Source: an uncultured Bradyrhizobium sp. (GTDB taxonomy: Bacteria > Pseudomonadota > Alphaproteobacteria > Rhizobiales > Xanthobacteraceae). From it: a DNA stretch of 64,000 nt. Shown piece by piece: positions 7,895 through 16,872 of this stretch. The position numbers and the translations under genes are program-made. The notes under the pieces are model-generated. The model did no database searches. It was not told the origin of the DNA and worked only from the letters and a program-made list of their open reading frames with translations. The DNA is taken from contig NZ_CANSMR010000035.1 of the NCBI RefSeq assembly GCF_947648125.1, positions 1-64,000 on the forward strand, written 5' to 3'. Every line of letters begins with the position of its first letter. Position 1 is the first letter of the stretch.

Positions 7895-10800
7895 TCATGC
7901 GACGTGTTGCTGCAGCGACGCCGGCTCGGCCTCGGGCTCTTCACTGGCGGTCTCGGCCTGCGGCGCAGGCGCGGCGGCAAGTTCCTTGGCGAGCGCGGTA
8001 GCGCCGACATAGTCCGTCTTGCCGGTGCCGAGCAGCGGCACCTTGTCGACGACGCGGATGTCGGCCGGCACCGCGAGCTCGGACGCGCCGACGCTCTTGG
8101 CCTGGCGCTGCATCGCGGCGCGGTCGGCATTCCTCTCGGTGGTGAGCAGCACGATGCGTTCGCCCTTGCGCGCATCGGGGATCGAGACCGCGACCGACAT
8201 CGCCTGCGGCCACAGCGCCGATGCCATCGTCTCCACCGCGGAGAGCGAGACCATCTCGCCCGCGATCTTGGCAAAGCGCTTGGCGCGGCCCTTGATCGCG
8301 ATGAAGCCCTGCGCGTCGACCGTGACGATGTCGCCGGTGTCGTGCCAGCCTTCGGGCAGCGGCTCGAGCACGCCGGGGTTTTCGGCGCGGAGGTAGCCGA
8401 GCATCACGTTCGGCCCCTTCACCGAAAGGCGGCCGCCTTCCTCGATGCCGGGGACCGGATCGAGGCGGTACTGCATCAGCGGCGAGATCCGGCCGACGGT
8501 GCCCTGGCGGTTCGCCATCGGCGTGTTCATCGCCAGCACCGGCGCGGTCTCGGTGACGCCGTAGCCCTCGAGAATGCGGATGCCGTAGCGTTCCATATAG
8601 ATCTGCCGTGTGCGCTCCTTCACCGCTTCCGCGCCGGCAATGACGAGCCGCAGCGTGCGGAAATCATAGGCATGCGCAGAGCGGGCGTAGCCGGTGAGGA
8701 AGGTGTCGGTGCCGAACAGGATGGTCGCGCCGGTCTGGTAGATCAGCTCGGGCACGATCCGGTAGTGCAGCGGCGACGGATACATGAAGATCGGAATGCC
8801 GCCGAGCAGCGGCATCATCATGCCACCGGTCAAACCGAACGAGTGGAACACCGGCAGGACGTTGAACACCTTGTCGTTGGCATTGGCATCGACTCGCGCC
8901 AGCGCCTGCGCCGCATTTGCGAGGATGTTGCGGTGGGACAGCACGACGCCCTTCGGGGTGCCTTCCGAACCCGAGGTGAACAGGATGACCGCGGGATCGT
9001 TGGCCTCGCGGGCGACGCGCGGCGCGATGCCGGCGCGGAAGCCTGCGATCTTGTCGGCAAGGCCAATGCCGGCCCTGACGTCCTCGAGATAAATGACGCG
9101 CGCCTGGCCCACCATCGCCGTGATCAGCTTGTCGAGCTTGCCCTTCTCGATGAAGGCCTGCGAGGTCAGCACGGTCTTCACCTGTGCCGCCTTCATCGCG
9201 GCCAGTACGTTGACTGGACCTGCCGAGAAGTTGAGCATCGCCGGCACGCGGCCGATGGTCTGCAGCGCCATGAACACCACGGCAACGCCGGCCGAATTCG
9301 GCAGCAGCACGCCGACGTTCTCGCCGACGGCGGTGCCCTGCTCGAGCTTGCGGCTCAACACCTGCGCGCCGAGGATCAGCTTGCGATAGGTCAGCTTGGT
9401 GCCGAGCGCGTCCTCAATGATCGGCTTGCCGGTGTCGCGGTCGCGATAGGCATGGCCGAGGCCCTCGAACAGCGTCTGGTCGAGCATCGCGTTCTGCACC
9501 ATGGCGTCGATCATGACGTCCTGCAGCGCGGCGCCGGCAGCGTTGCGGCGCGCCTTGCCCTTCAACGACTGGTCGATCGGCAGCTTCACCGGCGGCAGGA
9601 TCGAGATCGTCACCTTGGGGAACCAGGAGCGCTTGATCTCGCCATTCTTGAGATAGCTGAGATGTGAACGCTGCGCGCCCTCGATGCGGACCGGAACGAC
9701 GACCGCATCGGCCTTGTCGGCGATCATCGCGGTGCCGTCATAGACCTTCATCAGCGAACCGGAGACCGTGATGCGCCCTTCCGGGAAGATCACGACCGGC
9801 TCACCGGCGGCGACCAGCTTGATCAGGTCGCGCGCAGCCAGCGGCTTCGACGGATCCATCGTGTAGTGCTTGATCATCTTCAGGAACGGCTTGGCCCACC
9901 ACGCCTTGGCGATGCCGGTGTCGACCGCGAAGCTCGCGTCGATCGGCAGCATGGCGTGCAGCAGCGGGCCGTCGACCAGGCTGACATGGTTGGGCGCGAT
10001 CAGCATCCGGGTGCCTGCGGGCGGCAGGTTCTCCATGCCGCGCACCTCGAGCCGGAACAGCGCCCGGAACAGCAGCGCGCCGAAATCGCGCACGCCCTCC
10101 TTGCCCCACTTGGTCAGCACGAACCAGACGGTGCCGAAGCTCGCGATCGCCAGGCCGAAGAAGATCCAGGCGATCGGCAGGCCGGCAGCTTGCAGCGCGC
10201 CGACGAACACCGCGCCGGCAACCATGAAGCCTGCCTGCAGGATATTGCCGGCGGCGATGATGCGGGCGCGCTCGGACGGCGCGGTCCAGGCCTGCACGGC
10301 GGCAAACGACGGCACCACGAACAGACCGCCGCCGAACGCGAACAGGAAGAAATCAGCCAGCATGCGGAAGCCGCCGAACGAGGCCGCGAACGCCGCCGCG
10401 GTGACGTCCTTGCCGAGCGAGGTGGTGGCGATCGCCCAGGCGAGGTCGATGCCGATCACGCCCATCACAATGGCGCCGATCGGCACCAGCGCGAGATTCG
10501 GACGAACATGGCTGAGCTGCGCGGCGAACAGCGAACCGGCGGCAATGCCGATCGCGAAGACGGCGAGGCACAGCGTGACCACGCCTTCGGTGCCGCCGAC
10601 GCCTTCCTTGATCAGCGCGGGCAGCAGCGACAGCACGATCGCGCCGACCATCCAGAACCAGGACACGATCACCATGCCGTCCCACAGCCGCTGCTCGGCA
10701 TAGAGCGACTTCAGCAGGCGGACCGTCGAGGTCCAGGGATTCTTGGTGATCGGCAGATCGGGCGCGGAGGGCTGCGTCACCGGAATGCGCGAGGCAAATC

Positions 10801-11353
10801 CCCAGGACAGCACCGACAGGCCGACCACGGCGGCACAGATCCAGCCCATGTGGCTGGCGCCGGCGACGAACATGCCGCCCGCGATGGTGCCGATCAGGAT
10901 CGCCATGAAGGTTGCGCCCTCGACCAGCGCGTTGCCGGTCGCGAGTTCGGAGACCGACAACTGGTCAGGCAGAACAGCATATTTCACTGGGCCGAACAGC
11001 GCCGCGACGATGCCGAACAGCGCCAGCGCGATGAACAGCAGCGGGATCGAATGGGTGAAGAAGCCGGCGGCCGCGAAGGCCGCGGCGAAGATCTCGAAGA
11101 ACTTGAGCCGGCGCGCGACGATGGACTTGACGAAGCGATCGGCGAGCTCGCCGCCGAGTGCCGACAGCACGAAGAACGGGGCGATGAAGACCGCGCCGGC
11201 GAGCTGGACCAGCGCCGGCCCCTGCTCATTGGCGATGCCGTACAGCAGCATGATGACCAGCGCGTTCTTCAGCACGTTGTCGTTCAGCGCCGAGCAGAAC
11301 TGCGACCAGAACAGCGGCGCGAAGCGGCGGGACGTCATCAATTCCTTGATCAT
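7895..11353 (-). CDS. MFS / PlsC acyltransferase / AMP-ligase fusion (acyl-ACP--phospholipid O-acyltransferase type)
   Basis: This 1152-residue protein contains three parts. Residues 1-420 are a 12-helix MFS-like lipid flippase domain (LplT-like). Residues about 430-620 are a PlsC acyltransferase with NHVSLVDGPLL near 455 (the HX4D motif) and FPEGRI near 525. Residues about 640-1120 are an adenylate-forming acyl ligase with FTSGSEGTPKG near 790 and GYGVTETAP later. Such fusions take in lysophospholipid, activate a fatty acid with ATP and re-acylate the lipid at the inner membrane; the closest functional analogue is E. coli LplT plus Aas. The start at 11353 has AAGGAACC upstream. It lies downstream of a small gene whose promoter region carries TetR-type operators. 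Confidence 0.92.
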   Translation of the reverse strand: MIKELMTSRRFAPLFWSQFCSALNDNVLKNALVIMLLYGIANEQGPALVQLAGAVFIAPFFVLSALGGELADRFVKSIVARRLKFFEIFAAAFAAAGFFTHSIPLLFIALALFGIVAALFGPVKYAVLPDQLSVSELATGNALVEGATFMAILIGTIAGGMFVAGASHMGWICAAVVGLSVLSWGFASRIPVTQPSAPDLPITKNPWTSTVRLLKSLYAEQRLWDGMVIVSWFWMVGAIVLSLLPALIKEGVGGTEGVVTLCLAVFAIGIAAGSLFAAQLSHVRPNLALVPIGAIVMGVIGIDLAWAIATTSLGKDVTAAAFAASFGGFRMLADFFLFAFGGGLFVVPSFAAVQAWTAPSERARIIAAGNILQAGFMVAGAVFVGALQAAGLPIAWIFFGLAIASFGTVWFVLTKWGKEGVRDFGALLFRALFRLEVRGMENLPPAGTRMLIAPNHVSLVDGPLLHAMLPIDASFAVDTGIAKAWWAKPFLKMIKHYTMDPSKPLAARDLIKLVAAGEPVVIFPEGRITVSGSLMKVYDGTAMIADKADAVVVPVRIEGAQRSHLSYLKNGEIKRSWFPKVTISILPPVKLPIDQSLKGKARRNAAGAALQDVMIDAMVQNAMLDQTLFEGLGHAYRDRDTGKPIIEDALGTKLTYRKLILGAQVLSRKLEQGTAVGENVGVLLPNSAGVAVVFMALQTIGRVPAMLNFSAGPVNVLAAMKAAQVKTVLTSQAFIEKGKLDKLITAMVGQARVIYLEDVRAGIGLADKIAGFRAGIAPRVAREANDPAVILFTSGSEGTPKGVVLSHRNILANAAQALARVDANANDKVFNVLPVFHSFGLTGGMMMPLLGGIPIFMYPSPLHYRIVPELIYQTGATILFGTDTFLTGYARSAHAYDFRTLRLVIAGAEAVKERTRQIYMERYGIRILEGYGVTETAPVLAMNTPMANRQGTVGRISPLMQYRLDPVPGIEEGGRLSVKGPNVMLGYLRAENPGVLEPLPEGWHDTGDIVTVDAQGFIAIKGRAKRFAKIAGEMVSLSAVETMASALWPQAMSVAVSIPDARKGERIVLLTTERNADRAAMQRQAKSVGASELAVPADIRVVDKVPLLGTGKTDYVGATALAKELAAAPAPQAETASEEPEAEPASLQQHVA

Positions 11354-11640
11354 GACCGGTTCCTTGGGTTAGCGCGCAGGGCGCTGGCAGGTCTGCGAAT
11401 TCGCGTGGCAGAGAATGGTGAGCGTGGTGAAATTGACGGAGATGCCGCAGCCTTTAGTCTTTTCCGCAACGTATCGGTTCGAACCGGCGCACATCCGCTG
11501 GCGCCGGGCCGGCGAGACATTGCCCGCCAGAGATGTACGAGACCTTATCCGGACCTGGGGTTGATAAATCTCGAAACGGCTCGCGAGGGACATGGTGAGC
11601 GCTTTGTTGAGGTTTCGGCGACAATTGCGGAGTGGGCGCG

Positions 11641-11898
11641 TCAGGTCAGGTCGCTCAAGCCGCCGAACGGCGACCAGCGGCAGTTGCGTGACCTGCACCG
11701 GTTGCCACGCTGGGCCGCCTGGCGCGGCGCGCGCCGATCGGCGCGCTGCTGCTCCAGGACACCTGCGACGTCGCAGGCGCGGGCGATCCGCTCGATCGGC
11801 GCAGTCGCCAGCGCCAAGATGGCGCGGCCAAAGCCCTTCACGAGCTCGATCGCGTCATCGACAAAGGTGGTGGTCAATCGAAGTGCTAGGGTCTGCAT
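11641..11898 (-). CDS. Small protein of unknown function, divergent from the TetR gene
   Basis: The protein is 85 residues. The start at 11898 is chosen because a perfect AGGAGG lies 5 nt upstream. It begins MQTLALRLTTTFVDDAIELV and contains a predicted amphipathic or weakly hydrophobic helix (FGRAILALATAPIERIA), followed by an Arg/Gln-rich tail. I do not recognise a family. It lies head-to-head with the tetR gene, and the paired operators lie in the shared region, so it is probably the first gene of the TetR-controlled unit that continues into the acyltransferase fusion. The 287 bp between it and that fusion hold no clear gene; CGGTTCGAACCG at 11476-11487 is a perfect 12-bp palindrome of unknown role. 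Confidence 0.6.
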   Translation of the reverse strand: MQTLALRLTTTFVDDAIELVKGFGRAILALATAPIERIARACDVAGVLEQQRADRRAPRQAAQRGNRCRSRNCRWSPFGGLSDLT

Positions 11899-11916
11899 GT
11901 GGCCTCCTATGCCAAC

Positions 11917-11961
11917 TTGAGCAACGCTCAAATTAGTAGCTCGAAAATGAACATTGTTCAA
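11917..11961. promoter_or_regulatory. Paired TetR-type operators
   Basis: Two 15-bp inverted repeats of the same form lie at 11917-11931 (TTGAGCAACGCTCAA) and 11947-11961 (ATGAACATTGTTCAA). They match at 10 of 15 positions, and both follow WTGARC-N3-GYTCAA. Their centres are exactly 30 bp apart, about three helical turns, so two dimers would sit on the same face. The second overlaps the tetR start codon. They lie in the divergent region, which fits autoregulation plus control of the small gene and the acyltransferase. Confidence 0.65.
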
Positions 11962-12567
11962 GAAGAATCGCGACGGGACCGAAAAAAACTTCAGCGGCGA
12001 GTTCTGCTGATCGAGATCGCGCGCCGGTATATTGCGACTAAAGGCTTGAGATCATTGAAAGTTCGCGATGTCGCCGAGGCCGCCGGCTGCTCCATCGGCA
12101 GCGTCTATAATGAGTTCGGCGACTTCGACGGCCTGATCCTGACCGTGAACCGGGAGACCGTGCAGGCGCTGACCGCACGGCTCAAGGCAGTCCCGGCCGA
12201 CGATCCCCTGCGCCAGCTGCACGGGCTTGCGGACGCCTATCTCGGCTTCGCCACCGAGCACGCCAATCTGCTGCGCTCGCTGTTCGAGCATCGGATGGAG
12301 GACGACCGGCCGTTTCCGGAAGATATCCTGGCGATGGTGATGGATGCGTTCGCACTGATGCACGCGCCGCTGGTGCGGCTGTTGCCGGGTCGCGATCCCG
12401 ACGACGTCGCGCTGCTGTCGCGGATGATGTTCTCCGCGGTCCACGGCATCATCTCGCTCGGCCTCGAGGAGCGCATGGTCGCGGTGCCGCCGGAGATGTT
12501 GCGCGAGCGGCTCGTACAGTTCGTCGACACGCATCTTGCGGGATTGGGCGTCACGCGCGGTGCCTAG
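11947..12567 (+). CDS. TetR/AcrR family transcriptional regulator
   Basis: The product has 206 residues from ATG 11947. A GTG at 11899 would add 16 residues but would place the operators inside the gene. The N-terminal helix-turn-helix spans about residues 15-60: ARRYIATKGLRSLKVRDVAE, then AAGCSIGSVYNEFGDFDGL. The C-terminal part resembles the ligand-binding core of the TetR_C_33-like group. It probably represses its own gene and the divergent small-protein/acyltransferase unit, responding to a fatty-acid-related ligand; the ligand is inference from context. Its stop codon TAG is the border of an inserted repeat element. Confidence 0.88.
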   Translation: MNIVQEESRRDRKKLQRRVLLIEIARRYIATKGLRSLKVRDVAEAAGCSIGSVYNEFGDFDGLILTVNRETVQALTARLKAVPADDPLRQLHGLADAYLGFATEHANLLRSLFEHRMEDDRPFPEDILAMVMDAFALMHAPLVRLLPGRDPDDVALLSRMMFSAVHGIISLGLEERMVAVPPEMLRERLVQFVDTHLAGLGVTRGA

Positions 12568-12665
12568 AGCGTTTTCGAGCGAAGTGGACGCCGGTTCGCG
12601 TGAAGAAAACGCGTCAATAATAAACTGGAGCTTCGGTTCTGATGCAATCAGAACCGAAGCTCTGA
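12564..12665. repeat. MITE-like element, family C copy 1
   Basis: It begins CTAGAGCGTTTTCGAGCGAA and ends ACCGAAGCTCTGA, about 98 bp between border tetranucleotides. It contains two internal stem-loops, one of them GAGCTTCGGTTCTGAT / ATCAGAACCGAAGCTC. The TAG of the left border is the stop codon of the TetR gene. Its right end lies 1 nt before the stop of the convergent membrane-protein gene, so it also fills the space between convergent genes and may help end transcripts. Confidence 0.85.
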
Positions 12666-13085
12666 TCAGACGCGGGTGCGGGCGATCGTGCCGGCGACGA
12701 TCTGCATGGCGACGCCGAGCACCCAGCCCGCCATGATCGCCGCGGTCCAGGCGATGTCCGGCTCGCTGCGCAGCACGACGACACCAACCGAGAAGAACGC
12801 GACCATGGTCGCGAGGAAGGTGCCGATCGCGCTGAGCAGCTCCGCCGCGTCGATCTTGCGTGTCGAGCTCCCGTCCTTCGGATGGAACAGCTTTGGCGGC
12901 GTATCGATGCCGAGATAGAATCCGATCGCGCCGCTCAGCATCATGATCAGCAGGAACGCCTGCGACGTCAGCGCCGACACGCTCGAGCCGACATGGATGG
13001 CGACGAACAGACCGCTTGCAGCTCCCGCCAGGGCAAGGCCGAAGCGCTCCAGCACATGGGCAAATTTTCTGACGCGGCTGCGCAT
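12666..13085 (-). CDS. Four-helix integral membrane protein, unknown function
   Basis: The product is 139 residues. A basic start (MRSRVRKFAHVLERFG) is followed by four hydrophobic segments: about 15-35, 40-60, 83-104 (LSAIGTFLATMVAFFSVGVVVL) and 112-134 (AIMAGWVLGVAMQIVAGTIA). A short cytoplasmic-type loop (PPKLFHPKDGSSTRKID) lies between helices 2 and 3. No family is recognised. GAGGCACAGC precedes the ATG. It is convergent with tetR across a repeat element and divergent from the DUF2235 gene. Confidence 0.65.
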   Translation of the reverse strand: MRSRVRKFAHVLERFGLALAGAASGLFVAIHVGSSVSALTSQAFLLIMMLSGAIGFYLGIDTPPKLFHPKDGSSTRKIDAAELLSAIGTFLATMVAFFSVGVVVLRSEPDIAWTAAIMAGWVLGVAMQIVAGTIARTRV

Positions 13086-13307
13086 TGCTGTGCCTCATCA
13101 ATGAATTGCGCCGCTATCAGGCTAGGCCTTTTCGCAGCAGCGCGAAAGGCGTCTCGTCTCACGTGGCCGCGACCACGTGACGCTTTTTGTGCGTCAGTTC
13201 ACATCTGTCGTGGCACAGAATGACTAAATATCGATCCAAGGTAGCAATCGAATCCGCTACCACTACGTTGCGCCATCCGCTTCAGTCATTTCAGCGAGCG
13301 TCCTTCA

Positions 13308-15575
13308 ATGCCGAGCCGCAAGATCATTATCCTGTCCGACGGCACCGGCAATGCCGCTTCCAGCGTCTGGCGCACCAATGTCTGGCGGGTATTCCAGTCG
13401 CTGGATCTGCAGGGCAACACGCAGGCCGCCAAGTATGATGACGGCGTCGGCACGTCGTCCTTCGTTCCGCTAGCGTTGCTCGGCGGCGCCTTCGGCTACG
13501 GCCTCAAGCGCAATATCCTGGATGCCTACAAGTTCATCTGCCGCAACTACGACCACCAGAACGATTCGCAAATCTACCTGTTCGGGTTCAGCCGCGGCGC
13601 ATTCACCGTGCGCACGCTCGCCGCGCTCATCCTCGATCAGGGTCTGATCGTCGCTGGCACCGAAGCCGAACTGCACGACGGCGCTGTGAAAGCCTATCGC
13701 GCGTACCGGGCCGCGGGCTACCACTCGATCTGGCGCATCGAGGTGCTGTTCCGGGCGCTGCGCGACTACATCCTCGTGCCGGTGCTGGAGCGCCTTCAGC
13801 GCAACAAGCCTTATGCGGAGATCGCACGGAAGCCGGTGCCAGCGATCGAGTTCATCGGCATCTGGGACACCGTCGCGGCCTATGGCCTGCCGATCGACGA
13901 GATGACACGCGGCATCTCGAACTGGGTGTGGCCGCTCGAGCTGCCGAACCGGATTCTCAGCCCGAAGGTCAAGTGGGCGCGGCACGCGCTGGCGCTCGAC
14001 GACGAGCGCACGACCTTTCATCCGGTGCTCTGGACGGAGCAAGAGCCGGGACAGCCCGCACCGGCTGTGCCGGCAACGATCGATGGCGAGCGCCTCGTCC
14101 AGGTGTGGTTCGTCGGCATGCATGCCAATGTCGGCGGCGGCTATCCGGACGATGCCGTCGCGTTCGTGCCGCTGGCCTGGCTGGTCGACGAAGCCGTCAA
14201 GCGCGGGCTCGCGTTCAAGAGCGCGCCGATCGCCGATCCCGATGCGATCAAGGCGATCAAATCCTCCGAGGACAAGGATGGCCGCCTCTACGATTCGCGG
14301 GCCGGCCTCGGCGCCTATTACCGGTACGGTCCCCGCAAGGTCGCCGACCTCTGCAACGATCCCTATGCCGGTGTCAGCGTGCCGATGCCGAAGATCCACG
14401 AAAGTGTGTTCGAGCGGATCGACAGCGGCGCCAATGCCTATGCCCCGATCGGACTTCCCGCGAACTATGTGGTCGTCTCCCGCAGCGGCCGGGTCACACC
14501 GCTGGGCTCCACTACGTTTGAAACGCCTGTCGGCGCGCCGGCACGTTATGCCGCGCAGGAGAAGCTGTGGAATTTCGTCTGGATGCGGCGGATCGCCTAC
14601 TTCGCCACGCTGGCGGCGTCACTGCATCTGGCGACGTTCTGGCTGTTCCACAACCAGCACAAGGAGCACGAATTCAGCTCCCACGTCAGGATGATCTCGG
14701 AGCTGGTGCGCTTCATCGAATCGTTCCTGCCCGCTTCGCTTCATTGGTGGACCGACTGGTACGCCGGCAACCCGGAATGGTTCGCCGGCGGCATCATTGC
14801 CGTCGTCGTGCTGATGGCGGTGGGCAATTCGCTCAGCGCAACGATCAGCGACAGGATGCGGATTATCTGGCGCACCCGCACGAACCCGACGCCACTCTCC
14901 GGGATCGTGCACAACACGATCTATCGATTCCGCACCAGCGCGATCTATCAGTGGATCCTCAATGCCGGGAAGCGGCATGTCGTGCCGTTCGTGCTCACGG
15001 CCTTGCTGGTCTGGTTCAGCGCGACTTTGCTCAGCCATTTCCTGTTCAATGCTGCGGATTCGACGGGCGCCTTCTGCAATGGGAGCGCGGCAGACAAGCT
15101 CGTCGCCGTCGACAAGGGCATCCCGCAGGATGCGGCCGATTTCGACACCAGCGAGATCTGTGCGCCGACCGGCCTCAAGGTCCGCACCGGTTTCAAGTAT
15201 GAGATTGCGATCACGATGTCGGAGCCGTGGGAGGACGCCGGACGCGCGGTCACGCCGATCGGATACCGGACCTCGACAATCGAGGGCGCAAAACGCTGGC
15301 GTGGATACGCCACGATCTTCCTGCGGCGTATCCTGTTCCGGCCATGGTTCAGGCTGATCGCACGGGTCGGAGAAACCGGCGTCGATGAGTATTTCCTCGA
15401 TCCGCTGCCGGCGCCGAACACCGACCCGCAAGTCTACAAGGCGAGATTCACCGCCGATCGCAGCGGCGAGATCTTTCTCTACGTCAACCAGGCCGTCATC
15501 GGCCTGCCCTGGATCTACAAATGGTTCTACGGTGATCACAAGGGCAAGGCGAAGGTCACGGTGAAGTTGCTGTGA
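13308..15575 (+). CDS. DUF2235 (Tle1-like) hydrolase with C-terminal membrane segments
   Basis: This 755-residue protein has a DUF2235 alpha/beta hydrolase domain in its first ~330 residues. IIILSDGTGN (Asp11) opens the domain, and LFGFSRGAF holds the probable nucleophile Ser95. WDTVAAYG and the AWLVDEAVKRG region follow, as in T6SS phospholipase effectors of the Tle1 group. After about residue 425 come three membrane segments (IAYFATLAASLHLATFWLF, IIAVVVLMAVGNSL, VVPFVLTALLVWFSATLL), then a soluble C-terminal domain ending VTVKLL. It is likely a membrane-anchored lipase or esterase. No type VI secretion or immunity genes are nearby, so an effector role is not supported. The ribosome site is weak. 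Confidence 0.82.
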   Translation: MPSRKIIILSDGTGNAASSVWRTNVWRVFQSLDLQGNTQAAKYDDGVGTSSFVPLALLGGAFGYGLKRNILDAYKFICRNYDHQNDSQIYLFGFSRGAFTVRTLAALILDQGLIVAGTEAELHDGAVKAYRAYRAAGYHSIWRIEVLFRALRDYILVPVLERLQRNKPYAEIARKPVPAIEFIGIWDTVAAYGLPIDEMTRGISNWVWPLELPNRILSPKVKWARHALALDDERTTFHPVLWTEQEPGQPAPAVPATIDGERLVQVWFVGMHANVGGGYPDDAVAFVPLAWLVDEAVKRGLAFKSAPIADPDAIKAIKSSEDKDGRLYDSRAGLGAYYRYGPRKVADLCNDPYAGVSVPMPKIHESVFERIDSGANAYAPIGLPANYVVVSRSGRVTPLGSTTFETPVGAPARYAAQEKLWNFVWMRRIAYFATLAASLHLATFWLFHNQHKEHEFSSHVRMISELVRFIESFLPASLHWWTDWYAGNPEWFAGGIIAVVVLMAVGNSLSATISDRMRIIWRTRTNPTPLSGIVHNTIYRFRTSAIYQWILNAGKRHVVPFVLTALLVWFSATLLSHFLFNAADSTGAFCNGSAADKLVAVDKGIPQDAADFDTSEICAPTGLKVRTGFKYEIAITMSEPWEDAGRAVTPIGYRTSTIEGAKRWRGYATIFLRRILFRPWFRLIARVGETGVDEYFLDPLPAPNTDPQVYKARFTADRSGEIFLYVNQAVIGLPWIYKWFYGDHKGKAKVTVKLL

Positions 15576-15624
15576 CGCGACGCAGCCCGCGCCAGGCCAT
15601 TGCGACTGGACGATCAGTATAGAG

Positions 15625-15652
15625 CGCGGGGCAGCATTGCTGCCCCGCGTTT
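15625..15652. terminator. Hairpin terminator between convergent genes
   Basis: A 12-bp perfect inverted repeat CGCGGGGCAGCA / TGCTGCCCCGCG with a single central base is followed by TTTCC. It lies 50 nt after the DUF2235 stop and just before the stop of the convergent luciferase-like gene, so it may serve both. Confidence 0.75.
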
Positions 15653-15665
15653 CCTTAGCCTCAAC

Positions 15666-16766
15666 CTATGCCGCGCGGCCGACCGAGGCGTCGAGATGCT
15701 TCAGCTTCGGCAAGACCTCCTGCTTCAGCAGCCGCAGCGAATTGTGCCAGGCCTCGGGCTTGTGCTTGTAGTCGAAGCCGAACACCAGCAGCACGCCGAA
15801 GCCGCCGACCTCCTGATAGATCTTCTCGATCTTCTCGGTGACGGTCGCGGGCGAGCCGACGATCCAGTTATTGCGGGCGCAATACTCGACCGTGACGTCG
15901 CTATCGGGCACGTCGGGCGACGCCTTCAGATAATCCTTGAAACCAAAGTGGCCGAGCAACGGCAGGAAGTACTCGCCCATCATCCGGCCCATCATGTCGC
16001 CGGTCGACAGCCTCCACGCCTCCTCATCGGTATCAGCCACGAACACCTCGCGCACCATCCGCCAGTCCTTGCGGCTCGGCTTGCGGCCGGTCTTGGCGGC
16101 GCCGGCTTCCACCGAGTCCCAGTGGCTGCCGACATAGGCCGGGTTGAGGTTGAGGCTCATCGGGATGAAGCCGCGCTCGCCGGCGAGCTTGAGTGTGTCG
16201 GAATTCTTCGACAGGCCGGCGACGCCGATCGGCGGATGCGGTGCTTGCTTTGGCTTGATGTGGGGTTTGAGGAAATCGAACATCGTGTCCGGCTTGGTCA
16301 CCGTCCAGAACTTGCCCTTGTGGGTCCACGGAGCCGGCTCGGTCCACATCTTCAGAATGATCTCGAGCGCCTCGCGGGTCATGTCGCGGTTCTGGCCGGA
16401 CATGCCGTCGACATTGAACATCGCCCAGTCGCTCGGCAGGCCTGAGGCCGCGACGCCGAAGTTGAGCCGCCCGTTCGAGAGGTGATCGAGCATCGCAACG
16501 CGGTTCGCGAGTTCGGCCGGATGATGATACGGCAAGAGGAAGCCGCCAGGCCCGATACGGATGTTCTTGGTCTGCAGCAGCGCTTGCGCGATCAACAGAT
16601 CCGGCGACGGATGCGGCTCCCACGGCGCGGTGTGGTGCTCGCCGATCCAGGCTTCCTGATAGCCGAGTTCGTCCAGCCACCGCAGCACCTGAAGGTCCCA
16701 ATCGTGGCCCTCTTTCAGTCCGCACTCCGGCGGATGCGACGGCATCGCGAAGTATCCGAGTTCCAT
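15666..16766 (-). CDS. LLM-class flavin-dependent oxidoreductase (luciferase-like)
   Basis: The protein has 366 residues and starts MELGYFAMPSHPPE with AGAGGAAA upstream. The TIM-barrel pattern of bacterial-luciferase-like monooxygenases is clear: LGYQEAWIGEHHTAPWEPHP, IGPGGFLLPYHHPAELANRV, LDHLSNGRLNFGVAASGLP and GSPATVTEKI near the C-terminus. It would use reduced FMN and oxygen to oxidise an organic substrate such as an alkane, sulfonate or other xenobiotic. It is followed upstream on the same strand by an old-yellow-enzyme gene (106-nt gap); a flavin reductase partner is not visible. The substrate is unknown. Confidence 0.88.
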   Translation of the reverse strand: MELGYFAMPSHPPECGLKEGHDWDLQVLRWLDELGYQEAWIGEHHTAPWEPHPSPDLLIAQALLQTKNIRIGPGGFLLPYHHPAELANRVAMLDHLSNGRLNFGVAASGLPSDWAMFNVDGMSGQNRDMTREALEIILKMWTEPAPWTHKGKFWTVTKPDTMFDFLKPHIKPKQAPHPPIGVAGLSKNSDTLKLAGERGFIPMSLNLNPAYVGSHWDSVEAGAAKTGRKPSRKDWRMVREVFVADTDEEAWRLSTGDMMGRMMGEYFLPLLGHFGFKDYLKASPDVPDSDVTVEYCARNNWIVGSPATVTEKIEKIYQEVGGFGVLLVFGFDYKHKPEAWHNSLRLLKQEVLPKLKHLDASVGRAA

Positions 16767-16872
16767 GGGTTTCCTCTCTTTGTTCGATGCGTATCTTCCG
16801 CACGCGCTCCGGAGCGTACCTGCCCCGGCTACGGCAGAACAATGGCTTTGTCGCAGCCCCTCATCGCAGGTC

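Noticed and set aside
6101-9667. 1188-residue plus-strand frame
   Set aside because: Antisense to the monooxygenase and the fusion acyltransferase; no domain recognised, extreme Arg/His/Gln bias.
11476-11487. CGGTTCGAACCG palindrome considered as a tRNA T-loop
   Set aside because: No acceptor, D or anticodon arms around it; a perfect 12-bp palindrome is more likely a protein site or chance.
11369-11593. Possible small Cys-containing gene (74 residues) between the 85-residue gene and the acyltransferase fusion
   Set aside because: No ribosome site or homology visible; it ends 15 nt before the next start, which can be chance.
13308-15575. Considered as a T6SS effector/immunity system
   Set aside because: No secretion, adaptor or immunity genes nearby, and membrane segments in the C-terminal half argue against secretion.
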